Origin: Halisarca cf. caerulea
Lineage: Eukaryota > Porifera > Demospongiae > Chondrillida > Halisarcidae
Reading direction: 5' to 3'
Assembly (NCBI GenBank): GCA_963170055.1
Contig: CAUJGJ010000179.1
Location: 2,218,401-2,282,400 of the forward strand
DNA: 64,000 nucleotides
Position numbers and translations under genes: made by a program. The notes below the pieces were generated by a model. That model ran no database searches and was not told the origin of the DNA. It saw only the letters and a list, made by a program, of their open reading frames with translations. Positions 1 through 16,113 of this stretch are shown one piece after another; within the stretch, counting starts at the first letter, position 1; each line of letters begins with the position of its first letter.

Positions 1-116
1 ACTGCATGTGTTTTATAGATGTCAAGGTTACCACATATACATACATGTACCTGCCCCCCTACTATACTTTGTAATTACCCACCCACCCCCCACACCCCTC
101 ATCACCCTGCTATACA

Positions 117-543
117 CAGGGGCGGCTCCATGACTTTCAGATTGGGGGGGCAAGTCTGGTCATGTTTTATGGTAATGTGATCATGCCTGATAATTCAAAT
201 CAGGCTTAATCGAAAAGATTTGAGCAAAAACTGCACAACACGTGTAAATGTGTGGTTATTGCGCAATCAAAAGATGGCTGCCAACGTTGTCGTCAAGAAA
301 GATTGATCAATGCTGAGGAATAATTAATTTCTCTGTTTTTGTGTGGCAATTTTCTTTCAGGCTATGTTTGCTTTATTATAGACAAACCTACTGTATCTTT
401 GAAATCATTGTGATACCTGCAATGTATATATTACCTTCTGATTTTTTATCCTTCTCCTGAGCAACATTGAGGGGGCAAGGCCCCTCCAATATTATGGTTG
501 GGGGGGCAATTGCCCCCTCTGACCCCCCTGTGGCGCCGTCCCT
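117..543. mobile_element. MITE-like element with hAT-like terminal inverted repeats
   Basis: The ends read CAGGGGCGGCTCC (117-129) and GGCGCCGTCCCTG (531-543). They are inverted copies with two mismatches. The subterminal bases are also G-rich on the left and C-rich on the right, and there is no ORF. ATACACA occurs at both edges (112-118 and 545-551) but overlaps the left end by two bases, so the target duplication is not clean. A CAGGGGCG-type end is typical of non-autonomous hAT elements. A related end occurs at 39541-40017. Confidence 0.5.
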
Positions 544-662
544 GATACACATACGATACATGCATCAAAGCTACAGGCATATCCTGCGCGGAAGTCATTC
601 AAGGTAATACTCAAGCTTCCCCCCAAAAGTTTATATCCTAGATAAAACCCTGGTGTATGTAC

Positions 663-782
<120 letters not shown>

Positions 783-858
783 GTGTATTTTGAGCATTCA
801 GCAATATCTATCATTTTCTGTTCATTGAAGCATGCCCAATGCGTACTCTGTTGTACAG

Positions 859-1227
859 GATGCCTTCAAGGAGCTGCAGACTGCTACAGTTGTCCACCTG
901 GTTCCTGTTGATAGCAGACCTCAGCTGTCCTTGTCAGCTCGCTCTAGAGATGCCAACATCTCTAACTTGTTCGGAGATGAGAAGATCATCATTTATTGCA
1001 AAACGTGTCACAACCTTTGTGAAGGAAGACCTACACTGATGTGCTCAGCTTGCCAATCTGTTTGTTTTTGTAAGTGCTGATCACATGACATGCATGTGAG
1101 AGTTGTTTCCTCTTCACTCAGTTCTCCTTTGAGAGAAAAGATACCAACCCTTGTACCATTGACCAGTTGTACCAGAGTAGTCCCTCTTTCTTCGGAGACT
1201 GCCATGACTGCAAGGCAAAGAATGTGA

Positions 1228-1283
<56 letters not shown>

Positions 1284-4200
1284 ACTATCCAGTATCACAA
1301 AGTCCATTGCAATATCATTTTAGGCTACTTTAATGTATGAATGCAAGGCTACTGCAGAGAGCAGCCATACTGGTGCTTTCTTGAAGGACTTGCGACACAA
1401 CACAAAGGGAGTTAGCTGTATGAAGTGTGGGAATGTGAGGTGAGTGGGGTGAGGGGAGTGGAGGTGAGTGGAGGTGAGGGGAGTGGAGGTGAGGGGAGTG
1501 GAGGTGAGGTGTGTGGAGGTGAGGTGAGTGGAGGTGAGGTGAGTGGGAAGAGGTGTGTGGAGGTGAGGTGAGTAGAGATGAAGGAATTAGAGGTGAAAGG
1601 AGTGGAGATGAGGAGAGTGGAGATGAAGGGAGTGGATGTGAAGGAAGTTGAGATGAAAGGAGTGGAGGTGAGGAGAGTGGAGGTGAGGGGAATGGAGATG
1701 AAAGGAGTGGAGATGAAAGGAGTGGAGTTGAAAGGAGTGGAGGCGAGGGGAGTGGAGGTGAAGGGACTGGAGGTAAAGGTGAGTGGAGGTGAGGGGAGTG
1801 GAGATGAAGGGAGTGGAGGTGAAGAAAGTAGAGGTGAAAGGAGTGGAGGTGAGGAGAGTGAAGGTGGGGGAGTGGAGATGAAGGAAGTAGAGGTGAGGTG
1901 AGGGGAGTGGAGGGGAGTGGAGGTGAAGGAAGTAGAGGTGAAAGGAGTGGAGGTGAAAGGAGTGGAGGTGAGGGGAGTGGAGGTGAAGGAAGTAGATGTG
2001 AGGGGAGTGGAGGTGAAGGAAGTAGAGGTGAGGGAAGTGGAGGGGAGTGGAGGTGAAGGAAGTAGAGGTGAAAGGAGTGGAGGTGAAAGGAGTGGAGGTG
2101 AGGGGAGTGGAGGTGAAGGAAGTAGATGTGAGGGGAGGTGAAGGAAGTAGAGGTGAAAGGAGTGGAGGTGAGGTGAGTAAAGGTGAGGGGAGTGGAGGTG
2201 AAAGGAGTGGAGGTGAGGTGAGTAAAGGTGGGGGAGTGGAGGTGAAAGGAGTGGAGGTGAGGTGAGTAAAGGTGTGGTGTGTGGAGTGTGAGGCCATTAG
2301 TTCCAAACATGTGTTATGCAAAATAGTATTATACACATAAGCCACTGGAAGTGGCCCATTTGAGACTCTACCCACACTAGTATGTATCCCTGAACACTGC
2401 TCTAGCCATTCACTTGGTGTGTGTGTGTGTGTGTGTTCCTCCAGGGAGAGCAAACCAGTGTACGTTTTCAACTGCTCTGAGAGACATGTCATGTGTCTGA
2501 TGTGCTTCGAAGGATTCTGCCATTTCAATCTGAACCATTCCATGTTCAAGAATTACCCCGATGCCGGGTTTTCCATAGCGTGCCCTGCCTCCAGTAGGTG
2601 TGGTTACACAAGTTTTTGCCAACCTTTGAATTACCTTTGTCCTTACCTTCCACAGACTGTAACCGTGTACCTGTCCTGGACCCTCACCACTTCTATGCTG
2701 CTGGGGAGGAATTTGTAAGTAACATTTACAACTATTTAGTGTAGCTCGTGGGCTGCTATGTGTCACCAGCCCACGGGCTGCTATGTGTCACCAGCCCACG
2801 GGCTGCTATGTGTCACTAGCCCACGGTCTCGGCTGCTATGTGTCACCAGCCCACAGTCTCGGTTGCTATGTGTCACTAGCCCACAGTCTAGGCTGCTATG
2901 TGTCACCAGGCCACAGTCTCGGCTGCTATGTGTCACTAGCCCACAGTCTCGGCTGCTATGTGTCACTAGCCCACAGTCTCGGCTGCTATGTGTCACCAGC
3001 CCACAGTCTCGGCTGCTATGTGTCACTAGCCCACAGTCTCGGCTGCTATGTGTCACCAGCCCACAGTCTCGGCTGCTATGTGTCACCAGCCCACAGTCTT
3101 GGCTGCTATGTGTCACCAGCCCACAGTCTCGGCTGCTATGTGTCACCAGCCCACAGTCTCGGCTGCTATGTGTCACTAGCCCACAGTCTCGGCTGCTATG
3201 TGTCACCAGCCCACAGTCTCGGCTGCTATGTGTCACTAGCCCACAGTCTCGGCTGCTATGTGTCACCAGCCCACAGTCTCGGCTGCTATGTGTCACCAGC
3301 CCACAGTCTCGGCTGCTATGTGTCACTAGCCCACAGTCTCGGCTGCTATGTGTCACTAGCCCACAGTCTCGGCTGCTATGTGTCACCAGCCCACAGTCTC
3401 GGCTGCTATGTGTCACCAGCCCACAGTCTCGGCTGCTATGTGTCACCAGCCCACAGTCTCGGCTGCTATGTGTCACCAGCCCACAGTCTCGGCTGCTATG
3501 TGTCACCAGCCCACAGTCTCGACTGGTATGTGTCACCAGCCCACAGCCTAGGCTGCTATGTGTCACCAGCCCACAGTCTCGGCTGTTACAATTGAATGTC
3601 TTCATACCAAACCCCCAGGGGGCTCAGCAGCAGTCCACTATGACAAAGTGTTCAGTATAATGCGGTAGGACAGTGCTGTATAAGAATGGGCTATTTGTCC
3701 CGTGACTCTACTTCTGTGATATATCTTAGCTTCCTTTCCAGACGGTGAAACAGAAAGTTTACTATAACCAGATAATGGATAACAGTTTATAGAGTATCTT
3801 GTATACGCTGGAACCCGTTTTAGCCAGATTGTTCACTCATCCAGTGAGATTGGTATATGCAGGGTTTGTTATGGTGAGGTTCGACTGTATGAACCATTAG
3901 CCCAAAGACTGCAAATGTGTCGAAGGCCGTGAGATGTTATCATGACAGCAGCCCATGGGCTATAGTACTGATGTGATACCAGCCCGTGGGCTACTAATGT
4001 GATACCAGCCCATGGGCTACTAACAAACACCAGCCTCCATGCAGATCATGGATCATCATGTTGTCTGAATCTTGTTTGTACAGTATGCAAAGTACAGCGA
4101 ACAAGCCTTCACAGACTACAAGAATGGCAGTGTGTGCATGTGAGTACCTTAACCGGCAGGGTTGGGTGTGTGTGGATGTGAGTACCTTGACAGACAGAGT

Positions 4201-5456
4201 TGGGTGTGTGTGGATGTGAGTACCTTGACCGGCAGGGTTGGGTGTGTGTGGATGTGAGTATCTTGACCGGCAGGGTTGGGTGTGTGTAGATGTGAGTACC
4301 TTGACAGATAGGGTTGGGTGTGTGTAGATGTGAGTACCTTGATAGATAGGGTTGGGTGTGTGTAGATGTAAGTACCTTGACAGATAGAGTTGGGTGTGTG
4401 TGGATGTGAGTACCTTGACCAGCAGGGTTGGGTTTGTGTGGATGTGAGTACCTTGACAGACAGGGTTGGGTTTGTGTGGATGTGAGTACCTTGACAGACA
4501 GGGTCGGGTGTGTGTGGATGTCGGTGCTGTGTTAAGTCATGCTTGGCCTCCTTGTATGTTGCAGGGATTGCAACTATGCCATTGACTATAGTGTTGTTGA
4601 GAGAGCCCCACCCACTCCTGAACCACATGAGGGTGTATCCAGTGCTTGGTACTCGGGGATTTTGAGGTGGTTGAGAGGTAACCCTCAACCTGCCCCGCCC
4701 CCTCCACCCAAGAATAGAGTTAAAGTCAAATGCAGCAGAGTGAGATTCCATCACCATCATGTAGCTATCTCATCTCCACACATGTCCTGTCATCCCATCA
4801 CCATTACCAGCTATCTCATCTCCACACATGTCCTGTCATCCCATTACCAGCTATCTCATCTCCACACATGTCCTGTCATCCCATCACCAGCTATCTCATC
4901 TCCACACATGTCCTGTCATCCTACCATCAGCTATCTCATCTCCACACGTGTCCTGTCATCCCATCACCAGCTATCTCATCTCCACACATGTCCTGTCATC
5001 CCATCACCAGCTATCTCATCTCCACACATGTCCTGTCATCCTACCATCAGCTATCTCATCTCCACACATGTCCTGTCATCCTACCATCAGCTATCTCATC
5101 TCCACACATGTCCTGTCATCCTACCATCAGCTATCTCATCTCCACACGTGTCCTGTCATCCCATCACCATCAGCTATCCCATCTCCACTTATACACTGCC
5201 CTTCAATTACATGCTATCCTAATCCATTTGACTCACCCCCCCCCAGGGCTGTGATAGGGCTTACTGCAGTGGGTGCCATGCTATCTGGCATGAGGGAGAG
5301 TGTGCCAGCTTCAGCGACAGCACTGTGAGTGACAGCAGTTGATGATTCATTGTAGGTGCTCTTGTCCTGGGTATTCACACACTTTGGTTTTCTCTATCTT
5401 ACCAGGACTTCCCCATTGATGAAAGATGGATGGAACGATCCACTTGGATCCAGTGA
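859..5456 (+). CDS. PRKN: Parkin-like E3 ligase, 5'-partial, lacking RING2
   Basis: Homologue of Parkin, the RBR ubiquitin ligase that acts with PINK1 in mitophagy. Exons seen: 859-1069 (end of the ubiquitin-like domain, TVVHLVPVDS, and start of RING0, YCKTC...CSAC), about 1122-1229 (GDCHDC), 1324-1439 and 2445-2593 (RING1: GVSCMKCGNVR, then CSERHVMCLMCF), 2656-2714 (PVLDPHHFYAAGEEF), 4084-4139 (YAKYSEQAF), 4565-4739 and 5247-5324 (IBR: GCDRAYCSGCHAIWHEGEC), 5406-5456 (DERWMERSTW, TGA). Phases fit throughout except at the first RING0 junction, which I could not fix. The protein stops in the repressor/linker region. No RING2, which carries the catalytic Cys, is found in any frame before the PKC start at 5681. 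The ubiquitin-like domain start lies off the left edge. Four introns carry minisatellites. It could be a truncated paralogue or pseudogene; family assignment is firm. Confidence 0.85.
1230..1281. repeat. GT microsatellite at a splice donor
   Basis: (GT)n beginning directly at the donor of the Parkin exon that ends at 1229. Confidence 0.9.
1436..2275. repeat. Purine-rich minisatellite in a Parkin intron
   Basis: Degenerate 9-18 bp units of the type GTGGAGGTGAGGGGA, one strand almost entirely G/A/T with purine excess. It starts at the GTGAGT donor at 1440 and fills most of the intron. Long ORFs in several frames on both strands are repeat artefacts. Confidence 0.9.
2755..3592. repeat. 30-bp minisatellite, about 27 copies
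   Basis: Unit GGCTGCTATGTGTCACCAGC plus CCACAGTCTC, 30 bp, very homogeneous with a C/T alternation (CACCAGC or CACTAGC). Because 30 is a multiple of three, all frames stay open and give 270-300 codon ORFs. It lies in the Parkin intron between 2714 and 4084. Confidence 0.95.
4137..4525. repeat. 38-bp minisatellite seeded on a splice donor
   Basis: About ten copies of a 38-bp unit that begins GTGAGTACCTTGAC. The first copy is the actual 5' splice site (GT at 4140) of the Parkin exon ending at 4139, so the intron carries about ten donor-like sequences in a row. Confidence 0.9.
4765..5175. repeat. 40-bp minisatellite in a Parkin intron
   Basis: About ten copies of a 40-bp unit containing CTATCTCATCTCCACACATG and TCCTGTCATC. 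It lies between the two IBR-coding exons. Confidence 0.9.
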
Positions 5457-5680
5457 TGTCCCTTCTAACTGTGTCCTGTAGTGTGTGGTCCATGCATGTT
5501 TGTTATGCATCTTTGGAGGCTTTGTATAATTACTGTATTCATTAGGCAAGAAGTGGTAATGAGATTCATCACTTCCTACTTAGGATACTATCAGGACGCG
5601 CTGGTGTACGGCTTCATTTGTGATTCTAGTGAGCAAGTTCCTTAGAGAGCTGCCATTCCCTACCGATAAGCAGAAGAATC

Positions 5681-9964
<4,284 letters not shown>

Positions 9965-10069
9965 CTATACTTGAGTGTATAATTGTGAAATATTATCTTT
10001 AGTTTTGCTATTTTGAGATTGATTGTGATGAATGAAAATGAGTTTGGAAATGGGAATGTTGTCTTGAAA

Positions 10070-10579
10070 ATGGCTACCTGGCAGCAGCGTTCGAGGGCTT
10101 GGCTGTCAGGCTTTATCAATCGACAGAAGAAGGTGCCATCTTTAGAGCTGCTGAAGTATGAATTGTGCATTCTCTCCAAGTTTCTTGTCTCGTTGATATA
10201 CTTGGCCCCTTTCAGACATCTTCATTTGGAATTACTGAAGGCACGCGATTTTGGAGTCGAGAATAAAAAGCAATTAGTCGAGACATACCGCTCGATATCA
10301 GAAGTGGTTATATGGGGAGATCAGAATGATTCCAGGGTATTCGAGTGAGTTTGTAGTCTATTTCTGACCCGGATTCCATCTTTCTTATCCTGCTATTTTC
10401 CCTTTTCCGTCAGTTACTTTCTGGAGCACAATATGCTATCTTTCTTCCTGAAGGCCCTCTCACAGAGCTCAGATGCCCGCGTCACTGTACAGCTCCTCCA
10501 ATCTCTTAGCATTGTCTTCGAGAATATCACAAATGAAATGGCAATGTGTAAGTGGTGGTGGCCGGTGGTGGTGGTGGTG

Positions 10580-10633
<54 letters not shown>

Positions 10634-13600
10634 AGCATGAAAACTCTGTGAGCAGGCACATTGGTGTGATGTATTCCCTTTTGCCCTCTTGTGTCCAGAC
10701 TACCTCCTGTCCAACAACCATGTCAACTGCATCATTGGTCACAAGTACGACTTCTCTAATGAAGAGGTTGGTCTGTGTCCTCTGCAGCTATAGTTGCAGT
10801 CATTTCAGTTATAGTATATCTTGTGCATTAGGTCCTTGCCTATTATATCTCACTGTTGAAGACTTTGTCTTTGCGTTTGAACAAACACACAATTCATCTC
10901 TTCTACAATGAGGTATGGATGGATTGTCTTGTTATAAGGGTGCTGCCATGGCAACCATATAGTCCTATCCTTCAGCATCTTAGGGACTTCCCCTTATTGA
11001 CAGAATCTCTCCAATTCTTCCTTCACAATGAGAATATGGTGCGAATTGCTGTTCGTAATATAACTCTCAACATTTTCAGAGGTAAGAGCATGACTTTGTG
11101 TATGGGGTTGGTGCAGTGGTTAAAGTCTGTCTCCTCTCCAGTTGCTGATGAGAGGGTGGATGGGTTTGTCTGCCAGAAGGTTGGACCGCAGTTCCTTGCA
11201 CGGTTGATGTGGTACATTGGCAGTGTTGTCATTGATGCTGTTCAGCTTGTGGAGGAGAACTCCCCAGGGATAAAAGGACAGCTTGCTCCTCTAATTGATG
11301 CCCACCTTGACCACTGGACTTACCTGAATGATGTATTGCAGATGAACAAACCTCAACTGACGTCTTTAGTTGTGGAGCATGCGCAGAGCAAGCTACTCTC
11401 ACCTCTCTATCTGGCATCCTTCCTACAGTGCTGGGACAGGGAACTCCTCCAGACAGGTAGACAGATGGACAGCCAGACAACCAGACAGCCATACAGCCAG
11501 ACAACCACACAAATGGACAGTCAGACAGCATCCCAGAGAGACATCCACATGGACTGGCAGACAAGCCAGAGGGATGGCCAGACAAGAAGCCAGAGGGACG
11601 GCCAGAGGGATGGCCAGACAACAAGTCAGAGGGACGACCAGAGGGATGGCCAAAGGGACAGCCAAAGGGATGTACTGAGTGTGGGAGACCCTGTATATAT
11701 TATGGACAGCCATGTTCAAGCTGTACAAGAGTTTACAAAAACTTCACAGGAATTAATACATACAGAGGAGGGACCCGTACAGACAGAGGGGGAGCCTGTA
11801 CAGACAGAAGAGGGGCCCATACAGACAGAGGAGGGATCTGTACAGACAGAGGAAGGGTCTGTACAGATAGAGGAGGGACCAATACAGACAGAGGAGGGAC
11901 CTGTACAGACAGAGGAGGAGCCCGTACAGACAGAGGAGGAGCCCGTACAGACAGAGGACGGACCTGTACAGACAGAGGACGGACCTGTACAGACAAAGGA
12001 GGGGCCCATACAGACGGAGGAGGGACCTGTACAGACAGAGGAGGAGCCAGTACAGACAGAGGAGGAGCCCGTGCAGACAGAGGAGGAGCCCGTACAGATA
12101 GAGGAGGAGCCTGTACAGACAGAGGAGGAGCCTGTACAGACAGAGGAGGGGCCTGTACAGACAAAGGAGGGGTCTGTACAGACAGAGGAGGAGCCTGTAC
12201 AGATAGAGGAGGGGCCTGTACAGACAAAGGAGGGGTCTGTACAGACAGAGGAGGAGCCTGTACAGACAGAGGAGGGGCCTGTACAGACAAAGGAGGGGTC
12301 TGTACAGACAGAGGAGGAGCCTGTACAGATAGAGGAGGGGCCTGTACAGACAGAGGAGGAGCCCGTACAGACAGAGGAGGGCCCTGTTCAGACCAGTGGA
12401 AGACAATATTTAGAGGTTACTGCTGTGAGTGGTCTGTGTTGTCCTTTGCTTACACATCCCTTTATACATCTGTAGGAGCTGCCTGATATCAAAAGAGAGT
12501 ATTCAGTGTTCTTTATGACCCAGGTTAGCTGCATGTCAGAGGTAGCACAGTGGACGACCATGTTTGGTAGATCATTGGATCTTTGATTGTTCAGGTACTG
12601 AGTGTATTGGAGAGTCCTTTACTGGTGGAACCTTTTCTCAAGAAACTTCTGCAAAGACCATCCGAACCTAATCCATAGTATGCCAGTGTTTATGCTGACA
12701 AGTGATTGATGAGTGACGGGTGTGATGGTGATGATTGACTGGGACAGGTGTGGTAGTGATGAGTGACGGGTGTGATGGTGATGAGTGATGAGTGTGATGA
12801 GTAATGGGTGTGATGGTGATGAGTGATGATGAGTGTGATGGTGATGAGTAACGGATGTGGTGGTGATGAGTGATGGTGTGGTGGTGATGGGTGATGGTGT
12901 GATGGTGATGAGTGACAGATGTGATGGTGGTGAGTGGTGTGGTGGTGATGAGTGATGGTGTGATGGTGATGAGTGATGGTGTGGTGGTGATGAGTGATGG
13001 TGTGGTGGTGATGAGTGATGGTGTGGTGGTGATGAGTGATGGTGTGGTGGTGATGAGTGATGGTGTGGTAGTGATGGTGTGATGGTGATGAGTGACAGAT
13101 GTGATGGTGATGAGTGATGGTGTGGTGGTAATGAGTGATGGTGTGGTGGTGATGAGTGATGGTGTGATAGTGATGAGTGATGGGTGTGATAGTTTGATTC
13201 TTCTTTTTAGTCTGAAAGGCTTCAGTATACTGATGGACTTTCTCTGTTGCCATGACAATGAATTCTTCCGTCAGTTATGTCTCCTCTTTCTGGTGACACT
13301 ACTGACTAACAAGGGTGGGTGTGATCTGGTAGTGCAATGGGTGTGGCACATACATATGAATTATAGTGTTAGTTCCTTCTGCTTTCAGTCAGCCATGGAG
13401 TTTTCATGGAAGTACTCAACAGTCAACAGGTGTGTATGTCTGTTGTGCAATATAAAAGTTCTTGTTACCATGGCAATGCACTACCTTAGTTAGAAGAAAT
13501 ACAGGAGAAGACTGCTCAATGCTTGAGTCAAGTTTGTGTGGAGGGTGAGTTGCGTGGGGGTGGGGGGTGAGTTGTGTGTGTGGGGGGGTTGAGTTGTGTG

Positions 13601-16105
13601 GAGGGTGGGGGTGAGTTGTGTGGAGGGTGGGGTTGAGTTGTGTGGAGGGTGGGGGTGAGTTGTGTGGAGGGTGGGGGTGAGTTGTGTGGCAGGTGAATTG
13701 TGTAGGAAGTGACAGTAAGTGATATGAGGTCACCTGTCATCCTCTCTTGACAGGATCTACAATGAGCAGTCGAACTGGTTTGTTATGTTTGGAGCTGTTG
13801 AGTCAGCTTAGTGCTGACCACTCTTCTGTTAAGGTGCGTCTACTATCAGATACTCAGCATACTTGGATGTCATACATGACACTCCCTCTGTATAAATGTA
13901 GAGTTGTGAAAGCCTTGTTCGAGTACGAATGAGGCATTGGCTGCGTCTGATGGCTGGGGATGAATTTGTCTGCCTCTACAAAGCTCAGTACAGAAAGGTC
14001 AAGGTACATGTGTACTATTGACTGAAGAATACTTCTAACTTTGACGTAGATCAGCTTGTGTCTTTGCAGAGCATGCGTTTGTCCTCAAAAGGTCTTTGCC
14101 ACGATCCAGACTTCTTCCAAGGACACATCCAAGACACAAGAGATGAGTGTGAGAAGGTGGGTGGGCTTTGAGTGGAGCAACACTGATATGGCATTGTTTT
14201 TTAGCTGTGTGTGATGTGTGGTGTCCTGTGTTAGCTGTGTGTGATGGTGTCCTGTGTTAGCTGTGTGTGATGTGTGGTGTCCTGTGTTAGCTGTGTGTGA
14301 TGTGTGGTGTCCTGTGTTAGCTGTGTGTGATGGTGTCCTGTGTTAGCTGTGTGTGATGTGTGGTGTCCTGTGTTAGCTGTGTGTGATGTGTGGTGTCCTG
14401 TGTTAGCTGTGTGTGATGTGTGGTGTCCTGTGTTAGCTGTGTGTGATGTGTGGTGTCCTGTGTTAGCTGTGTGTGATGTATGGTGTCCTGTGTTAGCTGT
14501 GTGTGATGTGTGGTGTCCTGTGTTAGGTGTGTGTGATGTGTGGTGTCCTGTGTTAGCTGTGTGTGATGTGTGGTGTCCTGTGTTAGCTGTGTGTGATGGT
14601 GTCCTGTGTTAGCTGTGTGTGATGTGTGGTGTCCTGTGTTAGCTGTGTGTGATGTGTGGTGTCCTGTGTTAGCTGTGTGTGGTGTGTGGTGTCCTGTGTT
14701 AGCTGTGTGTGATGTGTGGTGTCCTGTGTTAGCTGTGTGTGATGGTGTCCTGTGTTAGCTGTGTGTGATGTGTGGTGTCCTGTGTTAGCTGTGTGTGATG
14801 TATGGTGTCCTGTGTTAGCTGTGTGTGATGTGTGGTGTCCTGTGTTAGGTGTGTGTGATGTGTGGTGTCCTGTGTTAGCTGTGTGTGATGTGTGGTGTCC
14901 TGTGTTAGCTGTGTGTGATGGTGTCCTGTGTTAGCTGTGTGTGATGTGTGGTGTCCTGTGTTAGCTGTGTGTGATGTGTGGTGTCCTGTGTTAGCTGTGT
15001 GTGGTGTGTGGTGTCCTGTGTTAGCTGTGTGTGATGTGTGGTGTCCTGTGTTAGCTGTGTGTGATGTGTGGTGTCCTGTGTTAGCTGTGTGATGGTGTCC
15101 TGTGTTAGCTGTGTGTGGTGTGTGGTGTCCTGTGTTAGCTGTGTGTGATGTCTGGTGTCCTGTGTTAGCTGTGTGTGATGTGCATGTGGTGTGTAATGTA
15201 TTATGTTATCCCATGTCCAGGTGGTCTTGCTTTTCCTCTCTTTGCACTCCTTCCTGAAGACAGAAGACCTTCTCCCCCCATGTGGCCTGCAGCTGGGCGA
15301 TGGAGACATTATTGAATTGAGTGTGTTTGCTTCTGTTCAACCTTTTAAGTTTGTTCTTTTGACTGGTTTTGATCTGTCCTTTTGCAGGTGGCTTTGACAT
15401 GTTCATGGCACTTCTTGTCAATGGTGGAAGGTATTTTACAAGGTTGTGTTGTTGTTAGCAGTTTCACTGAACACTGCACTCTATATCGAACCTAGGGAGA
15501 CAGAACAGTTTGTGGCGGTCAGCCAGAGTCAATGTTGTTTGGTGGAGCCAGACCGACTGCCTGGTCAAGGAAAGATTAAGAAAGTCATTAGTTTGGATGT
15601 GAGTTGGCTGGTCAGTCCTTGCCTGTCCTGCCTCAAGTGCTAGCCTCCTTCCCATGGTCAGGAGTTGGAGTACACACCAGATCCTGCCTCGTCAACAACT
15701 GTCTACATATCACAGAGAGGAAGAAGGATTTCCTTCAAGCTGAAGTTCCTTGATCCTTTTGTCTTCAGAGCTGCCATCAAATGCATGGGAAGAAACAAAA
15801 CACAATGCATTCGGCAGCAAATAGAGTTCATTGCTAAACTCCTTGACACCACTCCCCCTGACAATGTAGTGGACCAAGAGGACAGTCTGTTGGAGTCCTT
15901 TGAGATCATACATTCAGATGTGGGTGGGGTCTTTGACAAGACCACACCCCCACAGGAATTAGAAATGTCGGTATTTAATCACCATGGCAACCACAGCTCA
16001 ACCGGAGTGCGATTCACTAAAGAGGACGGCAGAGTAGAGATGGGTTTTGACCAAGACATGTTTGACGGGGAAGGAACTGATATGACAAAATCAATTGAAT
16101 TTTAA
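10070..16105 (+). CDS. CLEC16A: CLEC16A / Ema / GOP-1 homologue with coding repeat insert
   Basis: Endosomal protein family that controls autophagy and mitophagy. Clear exons: 10070-10344 (LLKYELCILSK, WGDQNDS), 10414-10547, 10699-10766 (YYLLSNNHVN), 10832-10912, 10976-11081 (NMVRIAVRNITLN), 11142-12424, 12476-12523, 12595-12677 (VLSVLESPLLVEPF), 13211 to about 13314, 13754-13833, 13902-13997, 14070-14156, 15221-15320, 15388-15430, 15496-15598 (LVEPDRLPGQGKIKKV), 15662-16105. One or two small exons between 13314 and 13754 are uncertain, and a short intron near 10179-10215 is possible. Exon 11142-12424 carries about 320 extra codons relative to vertebrate proteins: a QRDGQ-type Gln/Asp/Arg stretch, then about 30 heptads of the VQTEEGP type. 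It is read through by an ordinary 51-bp intron (GTGAGT...TGTAG) whose phases fit, so the insert appears translated. The conserved N-terminal domain starts a few residues after ATG 10070. Confidence 0.9.
10566..10631. repeat. GT microsatellite in a CLEC16A intron
   Basis: GGTGGTGG run followed by (GT)n, 20 bp inside the donor at 10548. Confidence 0.9.
11760..12395 (+). repeat. Coding 21-bp minisatellite (heptad repeat) in CLEC16A
   Basis: About 30 tandem copies of a 21-bp unit such as ACAGACAGAGGAGGAGCCTG plus T, translated as VQTEEEP/VQTEEGP. Variation is almost entirely substitution, with no frame-breaking indels, over about 630 bp. The unit length preserves frame. Confidence 0.9.
12700..13192. 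repeat. TGATG-rich minisatellite in a CLEC16A intron
   Basis: About 21-24 bp units of the type GTGATGAGTGATGGTGTGGT, filling the intron from the donor at 12678 to the acceptor at 13210. It is degenerate at its left end. Confidence 0.9.
13540..13695. repeat. GTGAGTTGTGTGGAGGGTGG minisatellite in a CLEC16A intron
   Basis: Six to seven copies of a roughly 25-bp G-rich unit containing GTGAGT donor-like sequences. Confidence 0.85.
14200..15190. repeat. 30-bp minisatellite with a higher-order repeat in a CLEC16A intron
   Basis: About 33 copies of a roughly 30-bp unit (GTGTGATGTGTGGTGTCCTG TGTTAGCT type) with some 24-bp short units. Distinct variants recur 322 bp apart: GATGTATGG at 14475 and 14797, and TGTTAGGT at 14521 and 14843. 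This shows block duplication. Confidence 0.9.
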
Positions 16106-16113
16106 TAGTACAT

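Noticed and set aside
1330..2549. Ser/Pro/His-rich minus-strand ORFs of over 300 codons
   Set aside because: Produced by the purine-rich intronic minisatellite; no conserved domain or splice context.
2755..3592. CRISPR-like direct repeats
   Set aside because: Contiguous tandem repeats without unique spacers, in an animal intron.
2758..3660. 300-codon ORF with CVTSPQSRLL repeats
   Set aside because: A 30-bp unit keeps all frames open; it lies between phase-matched Parkin exons.
11760..12395. CLEC16A heptad array treated as intron
   Set aside because: Candidate donors before it do not match the phase of the next exon, whereas GTGAGT at 12425 does; therefore kept as coding.
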